From GCA-2737725 sp033763995 (lineage in GTDB: Bacteria; Pseudomonadota; Alphaproteobacteria; Rhodospirillales; Rhodospirillaceae): a DNA stretch of 64,000 nucleotides. The stretch is taken from positions 1 to 64,000 of the forward strand of contig JANRJL010000095.1 of NCBI GenBank assembly GCA_033763995.1, given 5' to 3'. Shown piece by piece: positions 1 through 7,876 of the stretch. The stretch's first letter is position 1, and every line of letters starts with the position of its first letter. The notes under the pieces are model-generated. The model searched no databases and was not told where the DNA came from. It saw only the letters and a program-made list of their open reading frames with translations. The position numbers were made by a program, and so were the translations under genes.

Positions 1-16
1 CCCCCCCCCCCCCCCC
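1..16. other. Run of 16 cytosines at the window edge
   Basis: The first 16 bases are all C, followed by ordinary sequence. Nothing similar occurs elsewhere in the window. It is more likely a contig-end or sequencing artefact (or homopolymer tail) than biology; I assign it no function. Confidence 0.5.
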
Positions 17-40
17 GCAGAGACCTATGCCCAGCGACCC

Positions 41-508
41 CTAGCCAAGCAACTTTTCCGGCTTAGCGGCCACAGGTTTTTGCGACGTCGGCTCTACCTC
101 TGAAGCCTCGTCCTCGCCTTCGTCTTCATCCAATAGTCGACGAAACATCTCGTCAAACTTTTCGTCATTTTGCTCACGCTCTCGTTGTCGATTTTCGTAG
201 ATTTCTTTCGCCTCCATTCCTGCAATCACGCGAGAGTCATACTCTGTCATGAATTTCAGGGCTTGCCAGTGCCCATCTGTGCCAAGCAAAAAGATTCGGT
301 TCATCAGGATTTCGCGTCTTGTTAGTCGTTCCTTTTTACCATTCCGTTCTACGGTCCTTTTCTGATTTAGAAAGGCGGTCAACATACTTTGTACAGGCTT
401 TCGTTTCTTTGGTCGGCCCGACGGATTGCCAGACTGACCTTTCTGAAACCTGTGTTGCTTCGGCGGCTTTCCATAACCGACTTTTTCTACTTCATCATGG
501 TTACTCAT
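41..508 (-). CDS. DUF5681-type small phage-like protein
   Basis: This 155-residue, highly charged protein carries near its N-terminus the motif GYGKPPKQHRFQKGQSGNPS followed by GRPKKRK. That is the signature of DUF5681 proteins, which often sit beside DNA methylase or terminase genes in prophages and integrative elements. The C-terminal half is rich in Glu, Asp and Arg and looks helical. I chose the ATG at 506-508, because the DUF5681 motif follows it directly and it overlaps the 3' end of the upstream ParB/methylase gene by 8 nt, implying translational coupling. Earlier starts would only read into that gene. The molecular role of the family is not established; a small-terminase-like DNA-binding role is possible. 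Confidence 0.75.
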   Translation of the reverse strand: MSNHDEVEKVGYGKPPKQHRFQKGQSGNPSGRPKKRKPVQSMLTAFLNQKRTVERNGKKERLTRREILMNRIFLLGTDGHWQALKFMTEYDSRVIAGMEAKEIYENRQREREQNDEKFDEMFRRLLDEDEGEDEASEVEPTSQKPVAAKPEKLLG

Positions 509-1838
509 GGTCGGCCTCCACATTTTCAGACTCAGATTGCAACTCGTCAAATACGCGACCGGTATCTGCATTGACGGCTTGCTCTCCGGTAAACTTCTGC
601 CATCGCCGGATGGACGTATCGACATAGTGCGGGTCTAATTCTATCGCATAGGCATCTCGGCCTGCTATCTCGGCAGCCACGACTGTGGTACCGCTTCCGG
701 CAAATGGATCGAGTATTATGCCGCCGCGTTTCGAGCAATCGCGCATGGCGTCGGCAAGCAGAGCGACGGGTTTGCATGTTGGGTGAAGCGCGAGCTCGGC
801 ACTACGTTCCGCCGAAATGGAATTCATCCCGGCATACTCCCAAACATTCGTTCGGCTCCGACCATACTGGCCCAGTGCAAAGTTATTGATGTGCTTGCCT
901 GGTCCATTCTTAAAGACGAAGATCAACTCGTGACGCTGTCGATAAAAGCTGCCCATACCCCCATTGGATTTTACCCACACACATAGTTGCTTGAGTTCGC
1001 TGTAGACGTTTTCGGCAGCCTGCTGCAGCAGGTACATTTGCCGATAGTCCATAAAGACATAGTGGATGCTGGCTTGCGCCGAGAACCTGACCAGCAACTG
1101 AAAAAAGCGTCTGAGAAAAGCGCGAAACTCTTCGTCTGAGAGTTCGCCCGAGGCCATGACAAAGTCTTTATGTTTGACCGCTCCCAGGCCGCTCACATTG
1201 CCTTCTATCCTGCAATTGTACGGCGGGTCCGTCAGCACCATCTGGGCTTTGGCATTGCTTAAGAGTTTTTCATAGCTTTCGGCCAACAAAGCATCGGCGC
1301 AAAGAATCTTGTGCTGGCCAAGCAACCAAAGGTCTCCATTTTTTGATATCGGAGACTTACTTCGATCGACTGGAAGTGTTTCATCTTCTTTGAGGTCTTT
1401 GCCGACAGTATCGAAATTCATCACCCCTTCAATCTCAGGAAAGGTGAACCCCGTTATCTCAAGATCGAAGTCGAGTTTAAGATCGGATAACTCCGTAAAC
1501 TCTTCTTTTAAGGTAAGTTGGTCCCACTCGCTGAGTTCACCGAGCTTATTCTCGGCAATTCTAAGCGCCCTAACTTGTTCCTCAGTGAGAGTTGAAGTCG
1601 ATACGGTGGGCACCGAGTCAAGACCGAGCAACTTTGCGGCCTCAACGCGACCGTGCCCCAAGACAATCTTGTTATCTCGATTAACAACAACAGGAACCAG
1701 AAATCCAAATTTCTGGATACTATCGGCCAGCTGACGAATAAACTTTTTAGATCGACGGCGCAGCTGACGATTTTGCCCACTTAAGGCATTAAGTGGGATG
1801 TAAGTGATTGAAAGCTCAGCAGGTTCGTTACTAGTCAT
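501..1838 (-). CDS. ParB-like N-terminal domain fused to beta-class DNA methyltransferase
   Basis: 445 residues. Residues about 5-130 are a ParB/Srx-like nuclease domain (IPLNAL..., NKIVLGHGRVEAAKLLG). Residues about 160-430 are an SAM-dependent amino-methyltransferase. The catalytic motif IV TDPPYN (about residue 204) precedes the SAM-binding motif DPFAGSGTTV (about 377), the permuted order of beta-class N4-cytosine/N6-adenine enzymes. ParB-methylase fusions are typical of prophages and conjugative elements, where they act as orphan methylases, often with a DUF5681 neighbour as here. No cognate restriction enzyme is adjacent. The ATG at 1836-1838 is preceded by a GGAG Shine-Dalgarno that lies in the arm of a 34-nt hairpin. 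Specificity cannot be read from the sequence. Confidence 0.88.
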   Translation of the reverse strand: MTSNEPAELSITYIPLNALSGQNRQLRRRSKKFIRQLADSIQKFGFLVPVVVNRDNKIVLGHGRVEAAKLLGLDSVPTVSTSTLTEEQVRALRIAENKLGELSEWDQLTLKEEFTELSDLKLDFDLEITGFTFPEIEGVMNFDTVGKDLKEDETLPVDRSKSPISKNGDLWLLGQHKILCADALLAESYEKLLSNAKAQMVLTDPPYNCRIEGNVSGLGAVKHKDFVMASGELSDEEFRAFLRRFFQLLVRFSAQASIHYVFMDYRQMYLLQQAAENVYSELKQLCVWVKSNGGMGSFYRQRHELIFVFKNGPGKHINNFALGQYGRSRTNVWEYAGMNSISAERSAELALHPTCKPVALLADAMRDCSKRGGIILDPFAGSGTTVVAAEIAGRDAYAIELDPHYVDTSIRRWQKFTGEQAVNADTGRVFDELQSESENVEADHE

Positions 1839-1841
1839 GGT

Positions 1842-1875
1842 GGTCTCCGTTTCTGTTGAGAACAGATCGGAGACC
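1842..1875 (-). promoter_or_regulatory. Hairpin enclosing the Shine-Dalgarno of the ParB-methylase gene
   Basis: GGTCTCCG...TCTGTT pairs with AACAGA...CGGAGACC across a 3-nt loop region, giving arms of about 15 nt with a single small bulge. Read on the - strand, the distal arm contains GGAG 7-8 nt before the ATG at 1838. The ribosome binding site would therefore be base-paired in the mRNA, or the dyad could be a protein operator. Either way it probably controls the methylase. Confidence 0.6.
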
Positions 1876-1889
1876 GCTTTATCACCGGC

Positions 1890-1963
1890 CTCAGCACCGC
1901 TGAGGTGCTGGCATATTCTCGGCGAGGAATATGTATGCGATTAGGCGCGAACATTCGCGCGCC
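1890..1963. repeat. Cluster of three short inverted repeats
   Basis: Successive dyads lie in this gap: CTCAGC/GCTGAG (1890-1904) with an alternative pairing CAGCACC/GGTGCTG (1892-1910), CATATTC/GAATATG (1912-1933), and an imperfect GGCGCGAA/TTCGCGCGCC (1944-1963). They lie upstream of the ParB-methylase gene and downstream of the PD-(D/E)XK-like gene's promoter-distal side. They may be operators or a bidirectional terminator; there is no clear T-run. Confidence 0.4.
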
Positions 1964-2016
1964 ATTTTTATAACAGGCGCGAGATAGCTAATCAATAACC
2001 AGGCCCGCGGCCCCGC

Positions 2017-2427
2017 TTATTGAGGTAGATTTTGCCATAGGTTTTCGTACGGCAGGCTTGCGCCCCAATTAAAGCCTGAGAATCGTGCGTCGAACTTCAC
2101 GCCGCTGATTTCATATGCCTTCATCAATTTATGAACGTCGGCGTGCGATAAGATGAAGTACCTGTTGGCCGCATCCCTCGCGACAAATGTGAGTACATAG
2201 TAAAGATCAGCCCTGATCTCATGCCGGTCCCGGACCCTCCAAAAGCTGCTTGTGCACTGGCCCTTCACATCAATGAGGAAGCTTTGTCGGTTTGGAGATA
2301 TGACCATCAGGTCAGCCAAGGGGGTCGTGTTTCCCATGGTGAATGCAACTTCATAACCTCGTTTGCAAAGCTCGCTAGCGACCGCGAATTGACCTGCCCA
2401 TTGCGTGAAATGCCTCGAAGAAATCAA
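2017..2427 (-). CDS. Small PD-(D/E)XK nuclease-like protein
   Basis: 136 residues. After an N-terminal helix (GQFAVASELCKRGYEVAF) comes TPLADLMVISPNRQSFLIDV followed by KGQ. The spaced Asp (ADL) and the D-V-K strand match the catalytic core of PD-(D/E)XK nucleases such as the PDDEXK_5 group. The size fits a single-domain enzyme of the restriction/repair type. The start is TTG at 2425-2427, supported by AGGAG six bases upstream; no ATG lies closer to the conserved helix. The gene diverges from an XRE regulator around a shared palindromic operator, an arrangement like controller-protein-regulated restriction genes, but no dedicated methylase is attached. Biochemical activity is inferred only. 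Confidence 0.6.
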   Translation of the reverse strand: MISSRHFTQWAGQFAVASELCKRGYEVAFTMGNTTPLADLMVISPNRQSFLIDVKGQCTSSFWRVRDRHEIRADLYYVLTFVARDAANRYFILSHADVHKLMKAYEISGVKFDARFSGFNWGASLPYENLWQNLPQ

Positions 2428-2480
2428 AGCGCTCTCCTAATTTGGGCAAAAGGTCGCTCGGTTAACGGCATGAGCCCAAT

Positions 2481-2498
2481 CTATAATACATATTATAG
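2481..2498. promoter_or_regulatory. Palindromic operator with two opposed -10 boxes
   Basis: CTATAAT-ACAT-ATTATAG is a perfect dyad with 7-nt arms. Each arm contains TATAAT in the correct orientation for transcription toward one of the two divergent genes. One dimeric repressor bound here would cover both -10 elements. The adjacent XRE protein is the obvious candidate. Clear -35 boxes are not evident. Confidence 0.65.
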
Positions 2499-2536
2499 TT
2501 GATAAATTATAGCGCGTGACTGGCCGACCTTTGCGC

Positions 2537-2755
2537 ATGGACATGCGCAAACTTGTCGGCCGGAATGTACGTCGCCTCAGGGAAAAAGCGGGGCTAACCC
2601 AGGAGCAATTTGCCGAACGCTCGGGCTTTAGCCAGCAGTATATCAGCGGCCTCGAGCGCGGGAGCCGCAACCCGACGATTATCTCGATCTATGAACTCGC
2701 CACAGCGCTTGGCGTTAATTATTTGAAGTTGCTGCGCCCTACGCGCCGAAATTAG
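2537..2755 (+). CDS. XRE-family HTH transcriptional regulator
   Basis: A 72-residue protein consisting almost entirely of a lambda-Cro/C1-type helix-turn-helix: VGRNVRRLREKAGLTQEQFA, then the recognition segment SGFSQQYISGLERGSRNP. It is the size of phage repressors and restriction-modification controller (C) proteins. I prefer the ATG at 2537. A GTG in frame at 2516 would add seven residues, and neither start has a good Shine-Dalgarno. It is divergent from the PD-(D/E)XK-like gene, with the palindrome at 2481-2498 between them, so autoregulation and control of the nuclease are likely. Confidence 0.85.
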   Translation: MDMRKLVGRNVRRLREKAGLTQEQFAERSGFSQQYISGLERGSRNPTIISIYELATALGVNYLKLLRPTRRN

Positions 2756-2825
2756 GCTTTCTGGGCGATACGACGGGCCTTTTGGGCTGGACTTGTGCGC
2801 CGGCAAGAGCGGTACTCAGCCACCG

Positions 2826-3050
2826 ATGCGCAAGACCGAGCTTACACGCCGCCAACGAGTCCAGTCGCTATTCACAACAGCAACTGAGGTCTTGGAAAAC
2901 ACCCATCCAGTCGCAACGTCTGGGCAATCCATTAAGCTCAGCCGCGACCAGTACGCCCGCAAAGCAAGGGTGCTTCTGGCCGCCGCCCAGAATCTCAGCG
3001 TGGCGGCTAAAGCAATTATTTCTGAAACGAAGCAAAAGAGCTGGCGCTAG
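2826..3050 (+). CDS. Small hypothetical protein
   Basis: A possible 74-residue basic, helical protein (MRKTELTRRQRVQSLF...). It precedes the DUF2924/recombinase pair on the same strand. I recognise no domain. An overlapping reading frame runs through the same bases, so coding potential is uncertain. The Arg/Lys content and lack of stop codons are the only support. Confidence 0.35.
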   Translation: MRKTELTRRQRVQSLFTTATEVLENTHPVATSGQSIKLSRDQYARKARVLLAAAQNLSVAAKAIISETKQKSWR

Positions 3051-3149
3051 TTTTGCGCTGACAGGGCCACATTGCAGTGGCAATTCGGAGCACTGTGAGC
3101 ATGCATGGCGGGCAGTCGGGAATAACCCCGACTTCCAATGGAGTCCGCC

Positions 3150-3668
3150 ATGCGTCTCAAAGAACTGCTCAAGAGCAAGCCGCCGCTCATCTGGCCGCAG
3201 AAGCCCTCAAACAAGGCCACAGAGATTCGGAAGGTAATTCAGGATCTAGAGGCCTCGCCACTTCCTAAACTCCGTGATGCCTGGGCTCATCGATACGGCA
3301 AACCCGTGCCGGCACCGACATCACGGTCGCTCCTGCTGAGGTTGCTGGCTTGGCGGATCCAGGCAGATGCCTTCGGTGGCCATAAGCCCGAGGTTCTTCA
3401 AATTCTCAATGAACCGGTCGTTCGCAAAGGGAAGAACGCGGCCGATCCGCCCTCCGACATGAAACTACGCATTGGAACTGTGTTGAAGCGGGAGTGGCAT
3501 GGCCGCCAGCGTGAGGTCGTCGTGAAGGCCGATGGCTTCGCTTATGAGGGCAAAATGTACAGCACGCTCTCCGAGGCGGCGCGTGCCATTACCGGCACGA
3601 AATGGTCCGGTCCACGCTTTTTCGGGCTGAAGGACTCCAAGGACCGGCCGCGGGAGATCGGCCGATGA
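3150..3668 (+). CDS. DUF2924 family protein, recombinase partner
   Basis: 172 residues. The pattern LPKLRDAWAHRYGKPVPAP, then LLRLLAWRIQ and the C-terminal SEAARAITGTKWSGPRFFGL is diagnostic of DUF2924. This family of unknown function is nearly always encoded just upstream of a large serine recombinase in alphaproteobacterial mobile DNA. The stop codon overlaps the recombinase ATG (ATGA), so the two are translationally coupled. I chose the ATG at 3150 over that at 3138 because GGAG lies directly upstream of it and the family N-terminus follows. A role as accessory or directionality factor is plausible but unproven. Confidence 0.85.
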   Translation: MRLKELLKSKPPLIWPQKPSNKATEIRKVIQDLEASPLPKLRDAWAHRYGKPVPAPTSRSLLLRLLAWRIQADAFGGHKPEVLQILNEPVVRKGKNAADPPSDMKLRIGTVLKREWHGRQREVVVKADGFAYEGKMYSTLSEAARAITGTKWSGPRFFGLKDSKDRPREIGR

Positions 3669-5137
3669 CTAAACCCAAGCTTCGGTGCGCAATCTATACC
3701 CGGAAATCTTCCGAGGAGGGGTTGGAGCAAGACTTCAACTCGCTCGACGCTCAACGTGAAGCCTGTGAGGCGTTCATCGCAAGCCAAGCGGGTGAAGGCT
3801 GGACCTTAGTCCGAACACCTTTCGACGATGGCGGCTACTCCGGCGGGAGCATAGACCGTCCTGGCCTGAAAGCACTACTTACGGCGATTGATGAGGGACG
3901 CGTGGATGTCGTGGTTGTCTACAAAGTCGACCGACTTACACGGTCTCTCTCGGACTTCGCGCGAATCATTGAAAGGTTTGACGCCAAGAAGATCTCATTT
4001 GTCTCGGTAACCCAGTCGTTCAACACCACAACTTCCATGGGGCGATTGACTTTGAACATTTTGCTCTCTTTCGCTCAGTTCGAGCGCGAGGTCACAGGCG
4101 AACGTATCCGCGACAAGCTCCTAGCCTCCAAAAAGAAGGGGCTATGGATGGGAGGAACGGTCCCCCTCGGCTATGACCCGGACGGGCGAACCCTCACCAT
4201 CAACAAGAAGGAAGCTCAAGTGGTGCGCCACATCTTTGAACGGTACATCGAGCTCAAGTCGGTTGATGATACGGTCCGTGATCTTCGAGACCGAGGGATC
4301 AAGAGCAAGGCTTGGATCTCAAAAACCGGGGGGCGGCGTGGCGGTTACGCGATCGATCGCGGCGCACTTCGGCATCTCCTACAAAACCCACTTTACCTTG
4401 GTCAAATACGACACAAGGACAAGGTCTACGCTGGCCAACATAAGGCGATAATTTCTCAAGAGCTTTGGGACGAGGCTCAAAAGACCTTCGAAGAGAACCG
4501 CCATGAACGGAAGGCCGAGATCGTCAAGGCTAAGGAAGAGTGGTGGCTAACGGGCAAACTGTTTGATGCTCAAGGTCGGCCAATGATCCCGACCTACACA
4601 TCACGACCCAACGGCAAACGCTACAAGTACTACTTTGTTGACGAGGCGAGCGAGGACGTCCGAACCACGAGAAACGCTGTCTCTCGAGTGAAGATGGAAC
4701 TGATTCATGGGCTTGTTCAAAGCGCAGCCGACCGGTGGCTCGGAAAAAAGGGCAGGAATAAGAACCGTATGCTTACGAAGGATGTACAGAAGGTCGTGCT
4801 GGGCCGCGAAAGCGTTACGATAGATCTGACTCGTCAGCACGCGGAAGGCGGTTACATGAAAACGAGACCAACTAAGATCGATGTGCCGATCCGTATTACC
4901 CGGCATGGTCATCGATCCGAAATTATTGCTCCACCTGAGCTCGGTCTGACACAAACAAACCCGAAAGTAGTCAGCGTTCTTCGTTTGGCGTGGCAATGGC
5001 GCCGAGAGATTGAGACTGGTACTTACGCAACACCGGAATTGTTGGCAGACACCAAGGGGGTCTCGAAGCGATATGTAAACAAGCTAGTTCCACTCGGGTT
5101 TCTTGAGCCAGCGGCACTCAAAACGATGTTGAGCTGA
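3665..5137 (+). CDS. Large serine site-specific recombinase
   Basis: 490 residues. The N-terminal resolvase/invertase domain (about 1-150) contains the catalytic serine context AIYTRKSSEEG and the DRLTRSLSDFA segment. A Recombinase domain follows (about 160-270: PLGYDPDGR, RGALRHLLQNPLYLGQIRHK) with a zinc-ribbon/coiled-coil C-terminus and a terminal HTH-like stretch. Large serine recombinases integrate or excise phages and islands at short, usually non-tRNA sites. The gene overlaps DUF2924 by 4 nt. It appears intact. Which part of the island it mobilises is unknown; the tRNA-Ser junction on the right is more typical of a tyrosine integrase, which is not in the window. Confidence 0.93.
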   Translation: MTKPKLRCAIYTRKSSEEGLEQDFNSLDAQREACEAFIASQAGEGWTLVRTPFDDGGYSGGSIDRPGLKALLTAIDEGRVDVVVVYKVDRLTRSLSDFARIIERFDAKKISFVSVTQSFNTTTSMGRLTLNILLSFAQFEREVTGERIRDKLLASKKKGLWMGGTVPLGYDPDGRTLTINKKEAQVVRHIFERYIELKSVDDTVRDLRDRGIKSKAWISKTGGRRGGYAIDRGALRHLLQNPLYLGQIRHKDKVYAGQHKAIISQELWDEAQKTFEENRHERKAEIVKAKEEWWLTGKLFDAQGRPMIPTYTSRPNGKRYKYYFVDEASEDVRTTRNAVSRVKMELIHGLVQSAADRWLGKKGRNKNRMLTKDVQKVVLGRESVTIDLTRQHAEGGYMKTRPTKIDVPIRITRHGHRSEIIAPPELGLTQTNPKVVSVLRLAWQWRREIETGTYATPELLADTKGVSKRYVNKLVPLGFLEPAALKTMLS

Positions 5138-5202
5138 ATTGATCTATAAAATGCGACTCATTGACTTCGTTGTGCATCCTTTCCACTTGACTAATTGCAA
5201 GC

Positions 5203-5234
5203 TTCAGAAAAACTCCAATTAGTATGCTTATAAT
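5203..5234 (+). promoter_or_regulatory. Candidate promoter of the N6 methyltransferase gene
   Basis: A consensus -10 TATAAT lies at 5229-5234, 72 nt before the methylase ATG. The best -35 candidate is weak (TTCAGA at 5203-5208, 20-nt spacing). It is the only good promoter sign in the 169-bp gap after the recombinase. Confidence 0.4.
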
Positions 5235-5306
5235 CTATGGGACAGACAGCGTTCGTCGAACCGGCCTAGCGCTCCGGGGTGGCGGTTCAGCTGCAACGAA
5301 CGCATT

Positions 5307-7040
5307 ATGCCTACTTCACGGTCACGACAAACATTACCCAACTTAGAAAAGTTTTTCCGCGATGTCAGGCGCCTGCGCGCGAAGATTCTCGAGGCGTTTC
5401 GTACACCCGCGAAGTTCTGCATAGCACTGCTAGATCCGGCGCCGACTCATCCGCTTGTGAATAGACTTTATAAGCAGCTCGAAGCGATGGGCGCTGACGA
5501 ACATGACTACGCAGTGTCGAGTACTTATGCGGTCCTAATAGGGCCAGAAAAACGGAAAGCGCTTTCGGCCTATTTTACTCCTCCCGCTGTCGCGGCGGCT
5601 GCAATGCGGGCGGCTCGGGCATTCTTAGATAAAAAATCTAATCCCACAATTCTCGATCCGGCTTGTGGTGGCGGCTCCTTCATCGTGCCGATCACACGTG
5701 AGCTTGTAGGTCGCCAGCTAGCCAGCGGCTTGTCAATTCCACGCGCTTGCAACGCCGCTCTTAAGCAGGTTTATGGATTAGAGTTAGAGCCAGATCTGGC
5801 AAGATTGGCAGAGCGACTACTAGGCCGGATGCTAGAGCGTGAATTTTCTTACAAGAAGAAGCTGCCTCTTGTAATCCGTAGGGCAAACGCTTTGTCTGCC
5901 CGTAAAGTCAAGAAACACACTGCCATTATTGGCAATCCACCATACGGAAGAGTACTCGACACGGTTTCTTCGACGGTCCTCCGCAGAGCGGGTGATGCCG
6001 CGAACGGAGGCCATACAAACCTCTATGCGCTTTTCATACTTCGAGCTCTCGATTGGGTGCAGCCAGGAGGTGGGCTAGTTTTCATCTTGCCGACGAGCTT
6101 CGTCGCTGGCCCCTACTTTGCTGGCTTAAGAAAGGAGATTCTTGCGCGCGCGAGCGTGGTGAGCATCGACGTTCATAATCAACGAGAAAACCTCTTCCTG
6201 GGCGCAGTCCAAGACATATGTATTTTGACACTTGCTCGTCGCCAGAGCAGTGTGAAAAGCAAAGCCACTCAACTTTACGAGATGGGATTGGTAGATGAGT
6301 GCGGCCACCGAACATCTGCCGGCAAGGCAGAGGCGTGTCCTGCGGGACAGCCTTGGACACTGCCCGTCCCAGGACTAAAGCGTAAGAAAAGGGCTCGCAC
6401 TAAGACCACGTCAAAATCGCATTGGACGCTAGAGGACTACGGGTATCGAATGAAGGTCGGCAAGGTCGTGCCGACCCGCGAAAGAACGCGGCTAAAAAAG
6501 AAATTCCTTCCACGGGCACTGCCGTTAATTTGGGCATCCGACATTCGGCCGACCGGCAGATTCATTTTTCGCGGTGGTGGGGAACGATCACCGCCCTATG
6601 GTTGGTTTCTTCCATACAAGAAAGACAAGCTGCGATACATCGCGAAGCGAGCTGCAGTCCTGGTGCAACGCTCTAGCAATCGAGATCAGAAACGCCGGCT
6701 CAATGCTGCGGCCGTAACGGAGAGCTTTGTTGACAAGAAAGGTCGACGTGGATATGTGGCTGAGAACCACGTGATCGTGCTCGAAGCGACAAACAAGAGG
6801 CCGCTTCTGTCCCCACGCGACATGGTCAAACTACTGCACTCTGAAGTTCTCAACGAGCGGTTCAGCTCTTTATCAGGCAGCTTCAATGTCTCTGCCACGC
6901 TGCTCAGGCGGCTATCGCTGCCGGACCCCAGCCAACTTCGAATCACTAAGGCGCTTCGGAGCGAGCGGAAGATTCGGAGGCTCTTTGAAGAGATTCCCGA
7001 GGTTCTGGTACCTGAGGAATTAGGAAGCTCCACTACTTAA
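5307..7040 (+). CDS. Gamma-class N6-adenine DNA methyltransferase associated with the DISARM-like operon
   Basis: 577 residues. Motif I ILDPACGGGSF (about 114-125) precedes the catalytic motif IV GNPPYGR (about 208-214), the gamma-class order and the NPPY form used by N6-adenine methylases of the TaqI/Eco57I type. The C-terminal half (about 350-570, with WASDIRPTGRFIF and PPYGWFLPYKKDKLRYI) should hold target recognition. It is about half the size of the adenine methylase of class 1 DISARM (DrmMI) and unlike the cytosine-C5 enzyme of class 2 (no PCQ motif). Its 3' end overlaps that of drmC by 4 nt, tail to tail, so it is transcribed separately from the drm genes. It probably marks self DNA for that system. 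Confidence 0.85.
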   Translation: MPTSRSRQTLPNLEKFFRDVRRLRAKILEAFRTPAKFCIALLDPAPTHPLVNRLYKQLEAMGADEHDYAVSSTYAVLIGPEKRKALSAYFTPPAVAAAAMRAARAFLDKKSNPTILDPACGGGSFIVPITRELVGRQLASGLSIPRACNAALKQVYGLELEPDLARLAERLLGRMLEREFSYKKKLPLVIRRANALSARKVKKHTAIIGNPPYGRVLDTVSSTVLRRAGDAANGGHTNLYALFILRALDWVQPGGGLVFILPTSFVAGPYFAGLRKEILARASVVSIDVHNQRENLFLGAVQDICILTLARRQSSVKSKATQLYEMGLVDECGHRTSAGKAEACPAGQPWTLPVPGLKRKKRARTKTTSKSHWTLEDYGYRMKVGKVVPTRERTRLKKKFLPRALPLIWASDIRPTGRFIFRGGGERSPPYGWFLPYKKDKLRYIAKRAAVLVQRSSNRDQKRRLNAAAVTESFVDKKGRRGYVAENHVIVLEATNKRPLLSPRDMVKLLHSEVLNERFSSLSGSFNVSATLLRRLSLPDPSQLRITKALRSERKIRRLFEEIPEVLVPEELGSSTT

Positions 7041-7876
7041 TCTCTCCCGTGCAAAGAGACTGCGCGAGAAATTTTCTCCATGGCTCTCACTGCACTTGCA
7101 ATGACTTTCGCTGGTCGTCCTTCCACGAGGACGCCAAGCTCCATGGAGCGCCTCGCGTAAAGGGTCATATTCGCGCTGCCGACGTACGCAAGATCCTGGT
7201 CAGCCAGTACGATTTTCGCGTGGAACGTCTCAAAGCCGAGTTCAGTTGAGAGATAGTAGTCCAACACCTCGACACCGGCGTCGGTGAGTTGAGTTAAACG
7301 TGACTGGATGGCAATTTGGACTTCGTCTGTACACCGTGTGACCAGGCGCTTGCTCCGTGCACGAGTGCGACCGAAGAGTTCAATGGAGGCGTCAAGACCT
7401 GCCATATTCAGGAATGGTGATGCGATTGTGAAACGACTAAGCGCAGCGTCTGCTATTTTTCTTAGAGTTTCTTCCGTTGAAACTAGGCCGGCGTGCGCTA
7501 CCCCAGTCGCGGGGAGCGCCGCTGCAATGGCGCTTGGTGCATTCGGGAAAGTTACGACGGCGGCAACGCCGCTGTCCTCGCTCAAGAGATTTCGCATTTG
7601 CCCGGCGCCTTCGAGAAATGCTGGAAGCCCGGTTGGTATACCGTTGGCGCCTCGTCGCCATTTCCCACCGTCGTTTACTAGCCAACCTCGGTCAACAAAA
7701 TCTGCAGTAACCCGAGCTAATGATCCCGGCGTTACGGAGGTCAGAGATGCTAGATCAAACGCGCGCTCCCCGCTGTTCAGAAGGGTGCGGGCTACCACCG
7801 CGCCGGTGAGACACTCTCTTCCAAGCGCAGCCACCAGTGACCGGCCCAATGCGTCTCCTATTAGCTCATATGTCAA
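7037..7876 (-). CDS. drmC: DISARM protein DrmC, phospholipase D-like nuclease
   Basis: 279 residues. The C-terminal part contains one HKD motif, HAKIVLADQDLAYVGSANMT (about residue 220), characteristic of the phospholipase D/Nuc superfamily, so an active site would form in a dimer. The N-terminal 100 residues resemble a small helical/winged-helix region (TSVTPGSLARVTADFVDRGW). In DISARM, DrmC is the PLD-domain component and is reported to be dispensable for some phages. The start overlaps the drmB stop by 4 nt. It is the last gene of the operon and converges on the adenine methylase. Confidence 0.85.
   Translation of the reverse strand: MTYELIGDALGRSLVAALGRECLTGAVVARTLLNSGERAFDLASLTSVTPGSLARVTADFVDRGWLVNDGGKWRRGANGIPTGLPAFLEGAGQMRNLLSEDSGVAAVVTFPNAPSAIAAALPATGVAHAGLVSTEETLRKIADAALSRFTIASPFLNMAGLDASIELFGRTRARSKRLVTRCTDEVQIAIQSRLTQLTDAGVEVLDYYLSTELGFETFHAKIVLADQDLAYVGSANMTLYARRSMELGVLVEGRPAKVIASAVRAMEKISRAVSLHGRD

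Noticed and set aside
5307..7040. BREX PglX or a complete type I/II restriction-modification locus
   Set aside because: The methylase is far shorter than PglX, there is no pglZ/brxC, and no HsdR/HsdS or type II endonuclease is adjacent; the partner genes are DISARM components.
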